Assembly (NCBI GenBank): GCA_002197995.1
Contig: NGZR01000001.1
Location: 15,395,501 to 15,459,500 of the forward strand
DNA from: Gaeumannomyces sp. JS-464
Lineage: Eukaryota; Ascomycota; Sordariomycetes; Magnaporthales; Magnaporthaceae
Length of the DNA: 64,000 bases
Direction: 5' to 3'
A program made the position numbers and the translations under genes. The notes under the pieces are model-generated. The model searched no databases, was not told the DNA's origin, and saw nothing but the letters and a program-made list of their open reading frames with translations. Shown in pieces: positions 1-10,572 of the stretch. Position 1 is the stretch's first letter. Each line of letters begins with the position of its first letter.

Positions 1-169
1 CGACGCGGACGAGCTCCTTGACCTTCATGATCATGCCCGCCACCTGCGCGCTGACGGGGTGGAACACGGTCGAGCCGCGCCGCCGCAGGCCCAGCGCCAT
101 CAGCACGCCCCGCGTCCGCTGCGGGAGCCCGATGGCGCTGCGGTGGAGCCGGATCGCGAAGTAGGCCAT
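1..169 (-). CDS. mrpl33: Mitochondrial ribosomal protein uL30m (MRPL33), N-terminal part
   Basis: The reverse strand from the ATG at 169-167 gives 56 residues beginning [15 protein letters not shown], then a basic stretch ([13 protein letters not shown]) and [14 protein letters not shown], running off the window edge. This is the compact fold of the bacterial L30/uL30 family as found in the fungal mitochondrial large ribosomal subunit. The yeast protein is under 100 residues, so over half is visible. No separate cleavable presequence is apparent, as is usual for this small protein. The frame is open and intact. The gene lies tail-away from acl1, which is on the same strand about 1.2 kb to the right. 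The gene end lies outside the window. Confidence 0.82.
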   Translation of the reverse strand, partial: MAYFAIRLHRSAIGLPQRTRGVLMALGLRRRGSTVFHPVSAQVAGMIMKVKELVRV

Positions 170-1324
170 TTTTTTTCTTCTCTTCTTTGCTGTCTTATGG
201 GTGTCCGACACCTCCCTCTCCAAGTCCTCCCGGTTCCGCTCCCAGTGAGGGCAGAGTATAGGTCCACGTAGCGGCGGCGGCTTTTCCCGACGGGAAGCGG
301 CAGCGTCGTCGGCGTCTCGGGCCCGATTCTCGAGAGAGAAGCCGGGGCGGCTGTGACCGGCTCGTCGTTTCGTCTGCGTAACCGCCGACGAGAGGGAGAC
401 GGCCGCTGGTTGATACGCCGCTAGGTCAACGTCGGCTCGTTCGATCGGCCAGAGGAGACTAGAAGTGTGGCGCGCGATGACAATTTCCTTGGCGGCGCCT
501 TTGCCCCGCGTCGTAGGATTATACAGGGCCTGGTTGAGCTTTTCGGACTCTTGAGGGGCTGGAAAAAGAGCGGCGATGTTAGGTGCTCGTGCGGGGCGCA
601 AATTGCTAGAGACGACGTGAGGTCCGACATCAGAATCCAAGCCGCAGAGCTCTGCCAAAAATTCCACCCCTGTCCGACCCGGCTCATTGGCGAGTGATGG
701 TGGTCCGTGCACAAATCATACTTTTGGCCCTTTTGAGGGGTCCCTCCTCTGACCTTCTGACACCGACTCCGGCCTCCCTCCGACTCCGACTCTCCTCCGA
801 CAATTTCCCCGATCTTGGACCGGCCTTTCTTTAGCCTCTTTTATATGTGTGTGGTGCAAGGAATATCTTGTGCACCATTTCGAAAAATCCCGGTATCACA
901 TCGGGACATCCCCCTGCTCCAATTGTGCGCCGCTCAGTGTTGGATAAGCTCCGATCACGGACTCCCATTTTGTAGGCGCAAACCAAAGGGGTTGCATGGC
1001 ACGCGACCACCGCTGCAAAAACATGCCAATATCATCATCACTATGCGACACCGGCTCTCCATGCATGCATTTCAAACGGTGGACAAAATTAACGGAAATT
1101 TCACTTTCGATTAAGAATTGGCTATAGAAGCATAGTTCGTACACCCTCTAGCCTTCTCTGCTCCCCGCGCCATGGTAATATCCCATGTCCCATACTCCCC
1201 GGCGGATACCACAATGTGCCGGACTCGCCTAGATTTATATTTCATTGACCGTAGAATAATCTCGTCGTAACACTCCCGAGTTGCCCCGGGGGAAAAAGTA
1301 ATCCCCACCCGTCTTCCTCCTCCC
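170..1324. other. Intergenic, 5' side of uL30m and 3' side of acl1
   Basis: A stretch of about 1.15 kb without a convincing gene. The short reading frames here have no recognisable protein signature. It holds pyrimidine-rich stretches near 170-200 and 750-810 that would fit an upstream region of uL30m, and an AT-richer part at 1060-1260 that would fit the acl1 3' region. Confidence 0.6.
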
Positions 1325-3384
1325 TTACATCTGGACCTCGACACGTCCCTCAGCGCCTGGCTGGCCCTGGTTGAGGGTGGGCAGGAGGTAGGTGATGTCG
1401 TCCCACGGGTGGCGGTAGAGACCAGTGCGCAGCCTCTTCTGGTCGAGGTAGTGCGCAATCAGACCAATGCTGCGACCCAGCACGAACAGGCCGTTCAGGA
1501 CACCCATCTTCAGGTAGTCCTCAGCCTCCTCGGCGCTGAAGGCACCGCAGTTGCGGAGCAGATCCACAAAGCAGACGGCGATACAGCCGTCAACGTTGAG
1601 GATCAGGTTGTCCTTCTTGGAGGTGGTAACAGTCTCCACGGCAAGAGCGTAATCCAGAAGCTTGTGGCTGGGGAACTTGGCCAGGACGTACTCCTTAACC
1701 AGCTCTACACGGAGATCGGGGTTGTTGCGCGACTTGACGCGGTGGCCGATCCCGGGAATGAGCTTGTTCTGCTTGCGCATCGTGTCGACAAACTCACGTG
1801 GGCTCAGGCCCTTGTCGTTGGCCTTGGTGAACTCCTCGGCAGCGCCGTCGAGGGCACCACCGAAACGGGAGCCGATCGTCAGGAGACCAGACACGAGCGC
1901 GCTGATAAGATCCTTGCCCGCACGAGTGGTGATGATCGTGTTCATGGCACCAGAGACAGCCGGACCGTGGTCGGCCGTGAGCATGAGCACCATCTCAAGG
2001 AACTTGGAGGCGTAGTCAGGCAGACGGCGGCGGAACCACAGCAGCGACATGACACCACCGATGCCGATGTCCTCCTTGAAGACGTCTGAGATGGGCATTC
2101 CAGCGTATAGCAGCTCCTGCCCACGGTCGTCCGAGATGGTGGAGATGAAGGCAGCAGGCTTGCGGATCAGACCCAGCTCCTGAGCCCACGAGTAGTCGAT
2201 GGGGATCTTGGGCACGGCCGGCTCGGGTTGGGGCTTGATGGTGCCCTCCTTGACCAGCTTCTGGTAGACCGACGCAAGGACCTTGGGCATATCCTCCGAA
2301 CGTGTCGGGGACGTGGAAGCCAGCCTCCTTCATCGACTTGTTCTTGGTGGCAGCCGTCTCGAGCTGCGAGTTGGCGAAGGCACCAGCGTGGCCGAACTGG
2401 ACCTCCGTCTTAAACATGCTGGCGCACGTGCCGATGGCCCAGGCAACAATGGGCTTGGTGATGACGCCCTGCTTGACGGCCTCGATCACCTTGTACTCCT
2501 CGACACCTCCGACCTCACCGAGCAGCAGGAGGATCTTGCAGTCGGGATCGGCCTGGTACCTCAGCAGGTGGTCGATGAAGGTGGTGCCAGGGTACCTGTC
2601 TCCACCAATGGCAACACCCTCGTAGACGCCGTCCGTCGTCTGCGACACGATGTTGTTCAGCTCGTTGGACATGCCACCGGACTTGGAGACGTAGCCGACG
2701 GATCCTTTGCGGTAGAGCTTCGAGGCAACAATGTTGTCCATCATGCCACCGGTGTTGCCAATCTTGAAGCAGCCGGGCTTGATGCCACCGACCGTGGCGG
2801 GGCCGATGATTGTCACGCCCTTCTTCTTGGCGATGTGTGCAATCTCACGGGCTCGCTGATGGTGGACGGTCAGCACCCGCACTTCAAGCACTCAGTAGGA
2901 GGCACAAGTCTACTCACCCTCTCAGGGACACCCTCGGCGATAATGGCGATGGTCTTGACCTGGGGTACTCCATAAGCTCTAGTGTTGAGCTGTAGACACT
3001 GCGGGACGAAGCGAAGTTGACCACAACGTCGACGTCAGGGTGCTTGGCTATGGCCTTGGTAACCTCCTGGTAGACGGGCAGCAGGGTTTCGCTGGTGCCC
3101 CAGTACATCTTGCTGACGAACTGTCCGCCAAAGGTGTAGATAATGCCAGCGACCGAGGGCGAGGAGCGCTTGCAGATGAAGTCGAAGTCAAGCATGCCCT
3201 GGACGGCGCGGGGCTGCAGGCCGTAGACGAAGCATCTGGTCTTGTCGTTGAACAACGCATGGGTGGGCAGCGGGCTCAGCGGCCTGCTGGGCGCCGGGAA
3301 GCGGGCGATGTTGTCGTTGGCCGACAGCCCGCCGGTCGGGTTGGTGGTGCCACTGGCATCCTTGGTGGTCGTGGCGGCAGGCAT
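1325..3384 (-). CDS. acl1: ATP-citrate lyase subunit 1 (ligase alpha plus citrate-synthase-like part)
   Basis: With subunit 2 it cleaves cytosolic citrate to acetyl-CoA and oxaloacetate using ATP and CoA. Proposed structure: exon 1 3384-2918, intron 2917-2856 (62 bp, GTGAGT...CAG), exon 2 2855-1325, about 665 residues, the usual length for the fungal subunit. The protein shows the CoA-ligase block with the phospho-histidine motif [12 protein letters not shown], then a citrate-synthase-like C-terminal module with [15 protein letters not shown] and [15 protein letters not shown], ending GRVEVQM. Two frame breaks interrupt otherwise perfect family sequence: a missing base in the G run at about 2962-2965 (just before the intron) and an extra base at about 2294-2297 (between DTF and EDMPKVL). 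They cancel in length. The gene is divergent from acl2 with a shared promoter, as in other Pezizomycotina. I treat both breaks as likely sequence errors. Confidence 0.93.
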
Positions 3385-4137
3385 GGCGACGACCGTTGAC
3401 GAAGAGGGGGTGAGCGTGGTTCGTGACCGGAGACTGGGTGCGAGGCGTGTTAGCTATGTGGGAGTCGACAGGGCTTGACAATCCAACTCTGTACGGGGTT
3501 GGACGCTCAAGAGCAGACTGGGGAGGAATAATTGATGTGCTCGAGGAACAACTCGGGGGCTTGTGGACTCGGGGGCGTCGTCTCCGTTGGGTGATTAAAG
3601 AAGATTAAAAAATAAAAAAGGTCGCCAAACAGCCCACTTCAAAAATTGGAAGCTGGCAGCCGTCGTCTGAACGGCGTCGCTTACACTCACTCACCTTTAT
3701 AAGTCGAGTCTTCCTCTGAAGCCGTCCCAATTGACTGGAATCCTGGATAGTTCGTGGGAAAACGAAAGATGGAGAGAGAGGCTGGAAATTTGCAGAAAAA
3801 CTGGATCTCCTTTTCGTTGCTCGTCCAAAAGGCAGCGGGTGTCAATTGTCGAGGTGGTGGAGGGAAGTGGTTGAAGGTGGGCTGGGAGCGGGCGGAAGCG
3901 GCGGTGATGCACAGGGCACTTTTGGGGTCCTGCCGTCACCTTGCAATTCGTTGGACCTGCTAACACGATCGCCAGCTGAGCTCCCCAGAGCGCAAATTTT
4001 GGATGTCCGCAGGGGTTGACCAGGGGCAAGGGAAAAAGTTGGGGAAAGTCACTTTTGTGTTGGCCCGTTGACCCCCGTTGACCTGTTGAACGGCGCTGAA
4101 AATTTGGGACGCACCCTGGTCGAGTGCGTGTCCCGTC

Positions 4138-4153
4138 AGGTACCAGTACCTGT
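4138..4153. promoter_or_regulatory. Imperfect GGTACC palindrome in the acl promoter
   Basis: CAGGTACCAGTACCTG is a 16-bp palindrome broken only at its centre, followed directly by a further TACCTG. It resembles the perfect palindrome at 5088-5103. It may be a dimeric regulator site, but no known factor is assigned. Confidence 0.35.
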
Positions 4154-5087
4154 ACCTGCCTGCTAACATCACTTGTGCCCAACCTTGGGAGGGGGGGGGT
4201 GCCAGCGGATCACGCAGCTTTGCATCCCACTTTCAGATTGGGAAAATCCCAGAACCACGGCGAGCGGCAGATTGCGTCGCTCATGCCAGCCCGGAAAACT
4301 TCCTGGCCGCGCTAGCTTGAGGCAGATAGCTCGTGTGAAGAACGGAATAGAACAACACCAAAGGCGCCTGCTAGCAAGCGCATCGCAGAAATACGACATT
4401 GCCTGAGGGCGGGCCGCACTCTCCGGTCCATCGTGATGCGGATGACGTGACCCAGACATTGGTGGCTAACGTTATCCCAGCAACGAGACGAGGCGTGGAA
4501 GGAGGGGCGCGAGGGTGCCAGCACGCACTCGACTGGACTGTGCTTTCCCCAGCCCAGCCAGCGGCGAGCAAGGGTGGGGGGCCCGGCCGAGTTCAACAAG
4601 TCCGTCGCAAATTCCCCAGGGCAGCCACACCTTCCTTCAACGCCCACCAAGCAAGGAGTCCCCAAGCGTCAGCCGGTGGCCAGCCCGGAGTCCTGGCCTT
4701 GTGTTCGGAAAATCGGAATATCCCCAAGCGACACTCCGCTTGCGGCCGGACCCCAGAAAAGGCCGAGCGTCTCTGGATGGTGCTAATCCACCAGTGAGTG
4801 GCTTTGATGCTGTGAGGAAGGCGGGAGAAAAGGGGTTGAGGTGGCTGGGGGTTGTGCAAGTTAAGGGATGAACCGAACGGACCAACGAGGGCTCCCTTGG
4901 GCTCGCGGGTCCGACGGCCGTCCGAGTCCAAAGAATGGGAAGGAACCGCACAGACTTGGGCGCGGTCACCGCCACCAACCGGATGGGAGAGCCGTGCAGA
5001 GAAAGCGCGGACATGGAAGGGCCGCCAAACAGATCCAGGTGGGACCCTTGCCTGGCCGCTCTGCATGCCACACCGCATGGTGGGCGG

Positions 5088-5103
5088 GAGGTACCGGTAC
5101 CTC
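5088..5103. promoter_or_regulatory. Perfect 16-bp palindrome in the acl promoter
   Basis: GAGGTACCGGTACCTC reads the same on both strands. It lies about 650 bp upstream of the acl2 start and shares the GGTACC-N-GTACC core with the site at 4138-4153. A binding site for a dimeric transcription factor is a reasonable inference, but nothing in the sequence names the factor. Confidence 0.4.
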
Positions 5104-5755
5104 GTTGGTTTCTGGCCCGCCCACCACGTTGGATTTTCCCCAAAGCGATTTTGCTGGTACCTGGCGCCAAAAGCGTTGTACCCCAAAGACGCACCCTGGG
5201 CTGCTTGCTTCCCCCTCCAGCTAGCACCACCCCCAGCTGCCACTCGACAACGCCGCCCGAATTTTTTTGAGGACGCCCATCCAGAGAGCGGGATTGATCA
5301 CTCGACTTTTCTGCTGTTCCTCTCGCCCAAAACCCGCCGTCTTCTCGAGACTTCCAGGATCACTTCCAACCCTGCTTGTCGACTCAGGACCAGAGAACTG
5401 CTCTGCAATTGGTAAGTGTGGTGATGCCCCCGCTGTCCTCGACTGCTTTGGTGTTTCTTCGAGGTTGCCCGCACCGCGAGTTCGTCGCCGAGTTCGCGGC
5501 TGCTCCAGCCCACGCTGCTGCTGGCGTCGGATGCATCGTTTGCCCCCAGCCAACACAACCCCGCGGGTCATGACCGCCGGTCTTCGAGCTGCTCGACCTC
5601 GAATTGCCTCAGCACACACTTATGCACTGCGCAGCCCCAAAGCTCCGTATGTCAGTTGCTAACACGCTTCTCGCGATTGCAGCACCACGCCAGCAAGAGT
5701 AGACCAAGACAGAAGAGAGGGCAGATCCACTCACCACACACGACACACCTCCACA

Positions 5756-7624
5756 ATGTCTGCCAAGTCGATTTCGGAGGCCGATGGAAGGCCATCCTCA
5801 ACTACCACCTCACCCGCGCACCTCATCAAGCCCTCGCCCTGACGGCCCAGCCCAAGCACAACCCACCGCCGAAGCTGGCCTCGCTGTACTTCCCCGAGGA
5901 CGCTGACATCGCCGGTATCCTCGACCAGGCCGAGGCCACCTACCCTTGGCTCCTGGCGCCCGGTGCCAAGTTCGTCGCGAAGCCGGACCAGCTGATCAAG
6001 AGGCGAGGAAAGAGCGGTCTTCTGGCCCTGAACAAGACCTGGCCCGAGGCCAAGGCGTGGGTTGCTGAGCGCGCCGGCAAGGAGCAGAAGGTCGAGCACG
6101 TCACCGGCGTCCTGAGGCAATTCCTGGTCGAGCCTTTCGTCCCCCACCCGACGGCACCGAGTATTACATCAACATCAACTCGGTTAGGGATGTAAGTTGC
6201 CGTTGTTTTTTTATCTGGCTGTCGAGCGAGCGACCCTGGTGTGATGAGGGGTGTTGATCACGTGATGTTGTTTCAACATCGCTGGAAAGTTTCCGCCTCC
6301 AACCTTTGTGAAAGGGGGCGGAATCAGAAAGGTGGCAGCCGTCATTCAGTGGTTAGTGTCGCCGAGATTGCGATAGGAGCTGAAGATGGGATGAGGGTTC
6401 GGATTATTCGGTCGCCCTTTTATTATCCCAGAAGATGGGTTGGGAGTTTCTCGCCTGCAACATGTACCCGGGCGAACGGAAGTTTGAAGGGGCCACATTG
6501 TGCCCTGGTGGGCACGGATAACGGGCAGCCTTTCGCTCACCCCTGATCCACGGCACGCGACTATGCCTTGCTGGGCAAACAGAATTGTGATGGCGACTCG
6601 ATGCTAACTGCAGTAAAACCAATAGGGCGACTGGATTCTCTTCACCACGAGGGTGGTGTTGATGTTGGTGATGTCGACGCAAGGCGGAGAAGCTTCTGAT
6701 CCCTGTCGATCTCTCAGAATACCCTTCAACGAGCAGATCGCCAGCGCTCTGCTGAGAAGGTTCCCGAGGGTGTACACAAATGTCCTGGTGGACTTCATCA
6801 CACGCCTATAACGCTGTCTACGTCGATTGCCAATTCACATACCTTGAAATCAACCCCCTCGTTGTCATCCCAATGAGGACGCCACCTCGGCCTCGGTCCA
6901 CTTCTGGATCTTGCGCCAAGCTCGACCAGACGGCCGATTTTGAGTGGGCGTGAAGTGGGCTGTTGCCCGCTCGCCTGCGGCTCTCGGCCTGGCCGCAGTT
7001 GCCAACAGCGGCACCGTCACATCGATGCTGGCGCCGATGGAGTTCCCGGCGCCCTTCGGTCGCGAGCTGACAAAGGAGGAGGCATACATCGCTGAGCTGG
7101 ATGCCAAGACGGGCGCCTCGCTCAAGCTGACCGTCTCAACGCAACGGCCGTATCTGGACCCTGGTCGCTGGTGTGGTGCTTCGGTCGTTTACGCCGACGC
7201 CATCGCCTCGGCAGGCTTTGCCGACGAGCTCGCCAACTACGGCGAGTATCGGGTGCTCCACCGAGTCGCAGACTACCACTACGCTCGCCCGTGCTGACCT
7301 CATGCTGAGGGCACCAGTTTCGCCGGAGGGCAAGGTTTTCTTCATCGGTGGTGCATTGCAACTTCACCAACGTCGCCTCCACCTTCAAGGGCGTCATCAG
7401 GGGCTGCGCGAGTACGCCAAGGCCCTGAACGAGCACAATGTCAGCATCTGGGTGCCGTGCTGGTCCCAACTACAGGAGGGTCTGAGGAACCTCAAGGCTG
7501 CGACTCAGGAGCTGGGTCTGAACGCAAGATCTTTGGCCCCGAGATGCACGTCTCGGGCATCGTCCCGTTGGCTCTGATCCCCGGCAAGTGGGAGGAGGGT
7601 AACTTCGAGGAGTTCAAGGGCTAG
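5756..7624 (+). CDS. acl2: ATP-citrate lyase subunit 2 (ATP-grasp part), many frame breaks
   Basis: This is the ATP- and citrate-binding subunit partnering acl1. It starts [11 protein letters not shown] at 5756 and ends EEFKG-stop at 7622-7624. One 434-bp intron fits at 6192-6625 (donor GTAAGT after SVRD, acceptor AATAG before GDWILFTHEGG). Recognisable family blocks run in order through all three frames: [88 protein letters not shown] and [12 protein letters not shown]. At least 15 single-base losses separate them, for example near 5786, 6148, 6674, 6727, 6870, 6902, 6911 and 6945, while the residues between breaks stay conserved. This argues for poor local sequence rather than a pseudogene, since true decay would also change codons. 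Spliced length plus the missing bases gives about 480-490 residues, normal for the family. Confidence 0.88.
6253..6268. promoter_or_regulatory. CACGTG palindrome inside the acl2 intron
   Basis: ATCACGTGAT within this interval is a perfect 10-bp palindrome centred on an E-box, inside the unusually long (434 bp) acl2 intron. bHLH factors bind CACGTG in fungi. Intronic regulation here is only a suggestion. Confidence 0.25.
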
Positions 7625-8332
7625 ATTTGCTCTTATTTTTGCGTGATGACAATGATTATTTATAGTCTATAGACGGTATACATCCAGGTAATGGGAAAAG
7701 TTGCCGTGGCACGGGCCGACAGGAGGTTCACGGGCCTCTGGGGAGGATTGCAAGGTGCTGAACCATCGTACCAAGCGTCACTAATCGACTGCCACGAGCG
7801 CGCTTGGGGATGAGGCTATCCTGCATGCTGTACGTTTGGCAAGAGGCCGAGAACAGGAGGGATATTCATATTATTAGCTTGTAATTGGAACGATGAAAGC
7901 TTCTTCGATGCGCTGTTTACTCAGTAAGTATGTGCGACCGCGACGAAACTGATGATGATTATGTGCACGTCCTCACTGGCCCACGACCTAGGTAGGTAAC
8001 AAACGCGGATAGTTAAGCGTTTCCATGTTGAATTGCCGGCGCAATGGGTCAGAGCGCTTGCGACGAGCGGGATTTTTCCCGTTGTCTTGACGCGAATGGC
8101 CTGTGGTGCTGGAGGGGCAAGGGGTAGAGGGGCTGCGCGCTATGACCATTTCGCGCTAGGATGTCCACGTGATCAGCCGTCTGCTCCTCGTCCACTTCCG
8201 TCACGTGCGTTCGAGTGGAGCGGCGGGCCACAATTGCTCAACGCCAAATCCAGCGAGGGTTCAATTTTGCGGCGCACACAATTTCCTCTGGTTCCTCCCC
8301 AGACCAACAACATCGACAACAGGTTCGCCAAA
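7625..8332. promoter_or_regulatory. uL15 upstream region with two CACGTG boxes
   Basis: This 0.7-kb spacer between acl2 and uL15 carries CACGTG at 8166-8171 and 8202-8207, 36 bp apart, about 130-165 bp before the uL15 start. Paired E-box/Cbf1-type sites at this distance would suit a strongly expressed ribosomal protein gene. The left part, 7625-7900, looks like AT-richer 3' sequence of acl2. Confidence 0.4.
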
Positions 8333-8621
8333 ATGCCTACCAGGTTCAGCAAGACGAGAAAGCACCGCGGCCACGTCAGTTGCCGGTAAGGACGTGTCGG
8401 CAAGCACAGAAAGCACCCCGGTGGTCGTGGTCTGGCGGTGGTCAGGTAAGTCGTCGACTTTTTTTCCCGCCGCGACCTGCACAACGAGCAGCCGGGCAGC
8501 GAGCGAAGCAGAAAAGCTTGGGATGCCCTCGGCGGCAATGACGGGATCAGAGACTGACCTGGGCGATCGCGACTGCGAACTACAGCACCACCACCGTACC
8601 AACCTCGACAAGTACCACCCC

Positions 8622-8652
<31 letters not shown>

Positions 8653-9103
8653 TCCACCACCTCCACAACCACGACTGGAAGCCTATCATCAACGTCGACA
8701 AGGTATGCAAACTCCCCCGACGAGCCGCCCCGGACCGATGCGCGAAGTGTGGCCCGGAAGCCAGCCATGTGCAATTGGTGGGAAGATGTGGATTTGAGGG
8801 CCTGGGATTATGGCGAAAGACAACAAGAACGCGGAGGGGAACGCAAGGGAACAAGCAGCTAACAAATTTCGCCCTCCCACAGCTGTGGTCCCTCATCCCG
8901 CCGAGAAGCAGGCCGAGTACGCCAAGGCCGGTGCCAGCTCCGACAAGATCCCCCAGATCGACCTCCTCTCGTTCGGCTACTCCAAGCTGCTCGGCAAGGG
9001 CCGCCTGCCCGAAGTCCCCATCGTCGTCCGCGCCCGGTGGGTCAGCAAGGAGGCTGAGAAGAAGATCAAGGACGCCGGCGGTGCGATCGAGCTGGTGGCG
9101 TAA
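8333..9103 (+). CDS. rpl28: 60S ribosomal protein uL15 (L28/L27a)
   Basis: This is a cytosolic large-subunit ribosomal protein. It starts [15 protein letters not shown] at 8333, followed by the basic Gly-rich segment ([10 protein letters not shown]), [30 protein letters not shown], then [16 protein letters not shown] and a C-terminus ending IELVA-stop at 9101-9103. Proposed exons are 8333-8445, 8586-8702 and 8883-9103, with introns of 140 and 180 bp (GTAAGT...TACAG; GTATGC...CACAG). Frame breaks occur near 8384-8396 (an extra T and a missing G after HVS), near 8437 (missing G before GGQ) and near 8901 (missing base in LIPAEK). Corrected length is about 150 residues, the usual size. An essential protein this conserved should not carry real frameshifts, so these are probably sequence errors. 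Confidence 0.92.
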
Positions 9104-10443
9104 ACTGGCGTTTCTTTTTTCTTTTTTCCAACATGGGTCGTGCATGCGCAACGGGATGGAACCTGGGAAAAGCGAGAGATGGCGGGGGAGGAGCACAAGC
9201 ATCAATCTCGTTTTGTTTTAAACGTTTTGATTCCCGACACCGGCGGAATAAAGGCATCGCGCAAAAGGAAAGGGATCCGAACTCTTGACGGCGTTTGTTG
9301 TTTTATAACGAGACCACATCACGTATTGATCTCGAGAGGACTGGGAAATGAAATGGACTTTTCTTTTTTTCTCGCCTGAAGAGACACGAAGACATGGGTT
9401 CTGGAGCGAGCCGGTGCTCTGCTTTCATGGTTCTCTCCCTGACCGAGCCTAACAAGATGGACGGACAACACTGGGCGGGTCAAGATGCTTGAGCCGTAGA
9501 GAAGCGTTGTCTATCCGCCACCCAGCGACATGCCGTATCCATCTCACAATCGGAGAAAGAACAACTTGTCCGTTGATACACATGGGTGACATGGCTCCAG
9601 TTGCCATGATTGTGATAACCCTTCAACCTTGTCGACTTTCGATCGTGCTCCGGAAGCCCATGCCCCAGGCAGAGAACGCCTCCCGCAGCCACGACATAGG
9701 CAGCTGGCAGATGATATATTGCCAACATCTCACACCCGATGAAGTCATGCAGGGGACGAGAAACTTGTTGCATGACGAGTCGACACCTGCTCGGATATTT
9801 GCGTAGAGATTAACAAGAATCGGTCTAGTCTTGGCTCGTGGCACGTACTTGAAAGAACCATCATGATACACCGCGTCACCCGAATGGAGCAAGGATATAC
9901 ATACCTGATAGATTTTTTGCACTATCAACCGGTCTCTGGTCACGAAGCGTCACGATATTATCTGTGAAATTAGTGTCCTGCATGATATTTTCTATGTATG
10001 CCGTTGTTAGCCACGTCCCCCAAGCGGGCAGGTACTTCCTCCTTTCTGATAGGCCGTGATCTCCTTGAGACCTGTATGGATTCTAAGCCGAGACTTGCAG
10101 TGAAAATTAAGTCGTAGCACCCGCCGACATGTACGGTAAGGTCAAGGCCTTGGCCACACGTTGGTTTTTTGAAGATCGAGAAATAAATTTTACTGTGTTG
10201 ATACCCGGAAGCTATTATAGTCGCAATCGGGTGAGCATATTCCCCCCTTCATTGTAGCCACACAACTCCAGCCTGGGGAACACCACCATTCCCATATCCC
10301 AGGCAGGTGTTTTCCCACTGTCCGTTTCTGTCTGCCCTCAAGACCGGCCTGGCCGCGGAGCCGGAGATCTGCGCATCTCGACACTCCTCCACCTGTGTGG
10401 GACCTCTTGAGGAGACGACACCGACGTCTGAACCAATCAAGTG
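9104..10443. other. Intergenic between uL15 and the tRNA gene
   Basis: About 1.3 kb without a recognisable gene. Short frames on both strands lack family signatures and intron logic. The first 100-200 bases are T-rich, fitting a 3'UTR of uL15. Confidence 0.55.
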
Positions 10444-10551
10444 GGGCGAATGGTTTAGTGGTATAACGCTTCCTTAGCATCATCATGACATGAGCACATC
10501 GTGAAGTGGGCTTCCTGGAAGAGGTCCGGGGTTCGATTCCCCGTTTGTCCA
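10444..10551 (+). tRNA. tRNA-Ala(AGC) with a 36-nt intron
   Basis: The sequence folds as a full cloverleaf. Acceptor GGGCGAA (10444-10450) pairs with TTTGTCC (10544-10550), with discriminator A at 10551. The D arm is GTTTAGTGGTATAAC. The anticodon stem is CTTCC/GGAAG around T-T-AGC-A, and the T arm is CGGGG-TTCGATT-CCCCG. The anticodon is AGC at 10476-10478. The intron, 10480-10515, starts one base after the anticodon, the standard position in nuclear tRNA genes. Position 3:70 is G:U, the alanine identity pair. The B box GGTTCGATTCC is exact. An extra G at 10443 precedes the mature 5' end. Confidence 0.93.
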
Positions 10552-10567
10552 GTCTCGCAGTTTGACA

Positions 10568-10572
10568 TTTTT
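10568..10572 (+). terminator. RNA polymerase III T5 terminator
   Basis: A run of five T lies 17 bp after the tRNA discriminator base, the usual termination signal for Pol III. Confidence 0.7.

Larger units (their letters stand above)
3385..5755. promoter_or_regulatory. Shared divergent promoter of acl1 and acl2
   Basis: These 2.37 kb separate the two start codons and hold no convincing gene. Co-expression of the two lyase subunits from one region is expected because the enzyme needs both. Visible elements are a perfect 16-bp palindrome at 5088-5103 (GAGGTACCGGTACCTC) and a near copy at 4138-4153 (CAGGTACCAGTACCTG). The acl2-proximal part, about 5230-5755, has pyrimidine-rich leader-like sequence and a possible 5'UTR intron (GTAAGTGTGG at 5412, candidate acceptor TTGCAG near 5682). 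Function is inferred from position only. Confidence 0.6.

Noticed and set aside
1409..2089. 226-residue + strand frame over acl1
   Set aside because: Antisense shadow of the strongly conserved acl1 exon 2.
5756..7624. acl2 called as a pseudogene
   Set aside because: Conserved residues between breaks and similar breaks in essential genes such as uL15 favour sequence error over decay.
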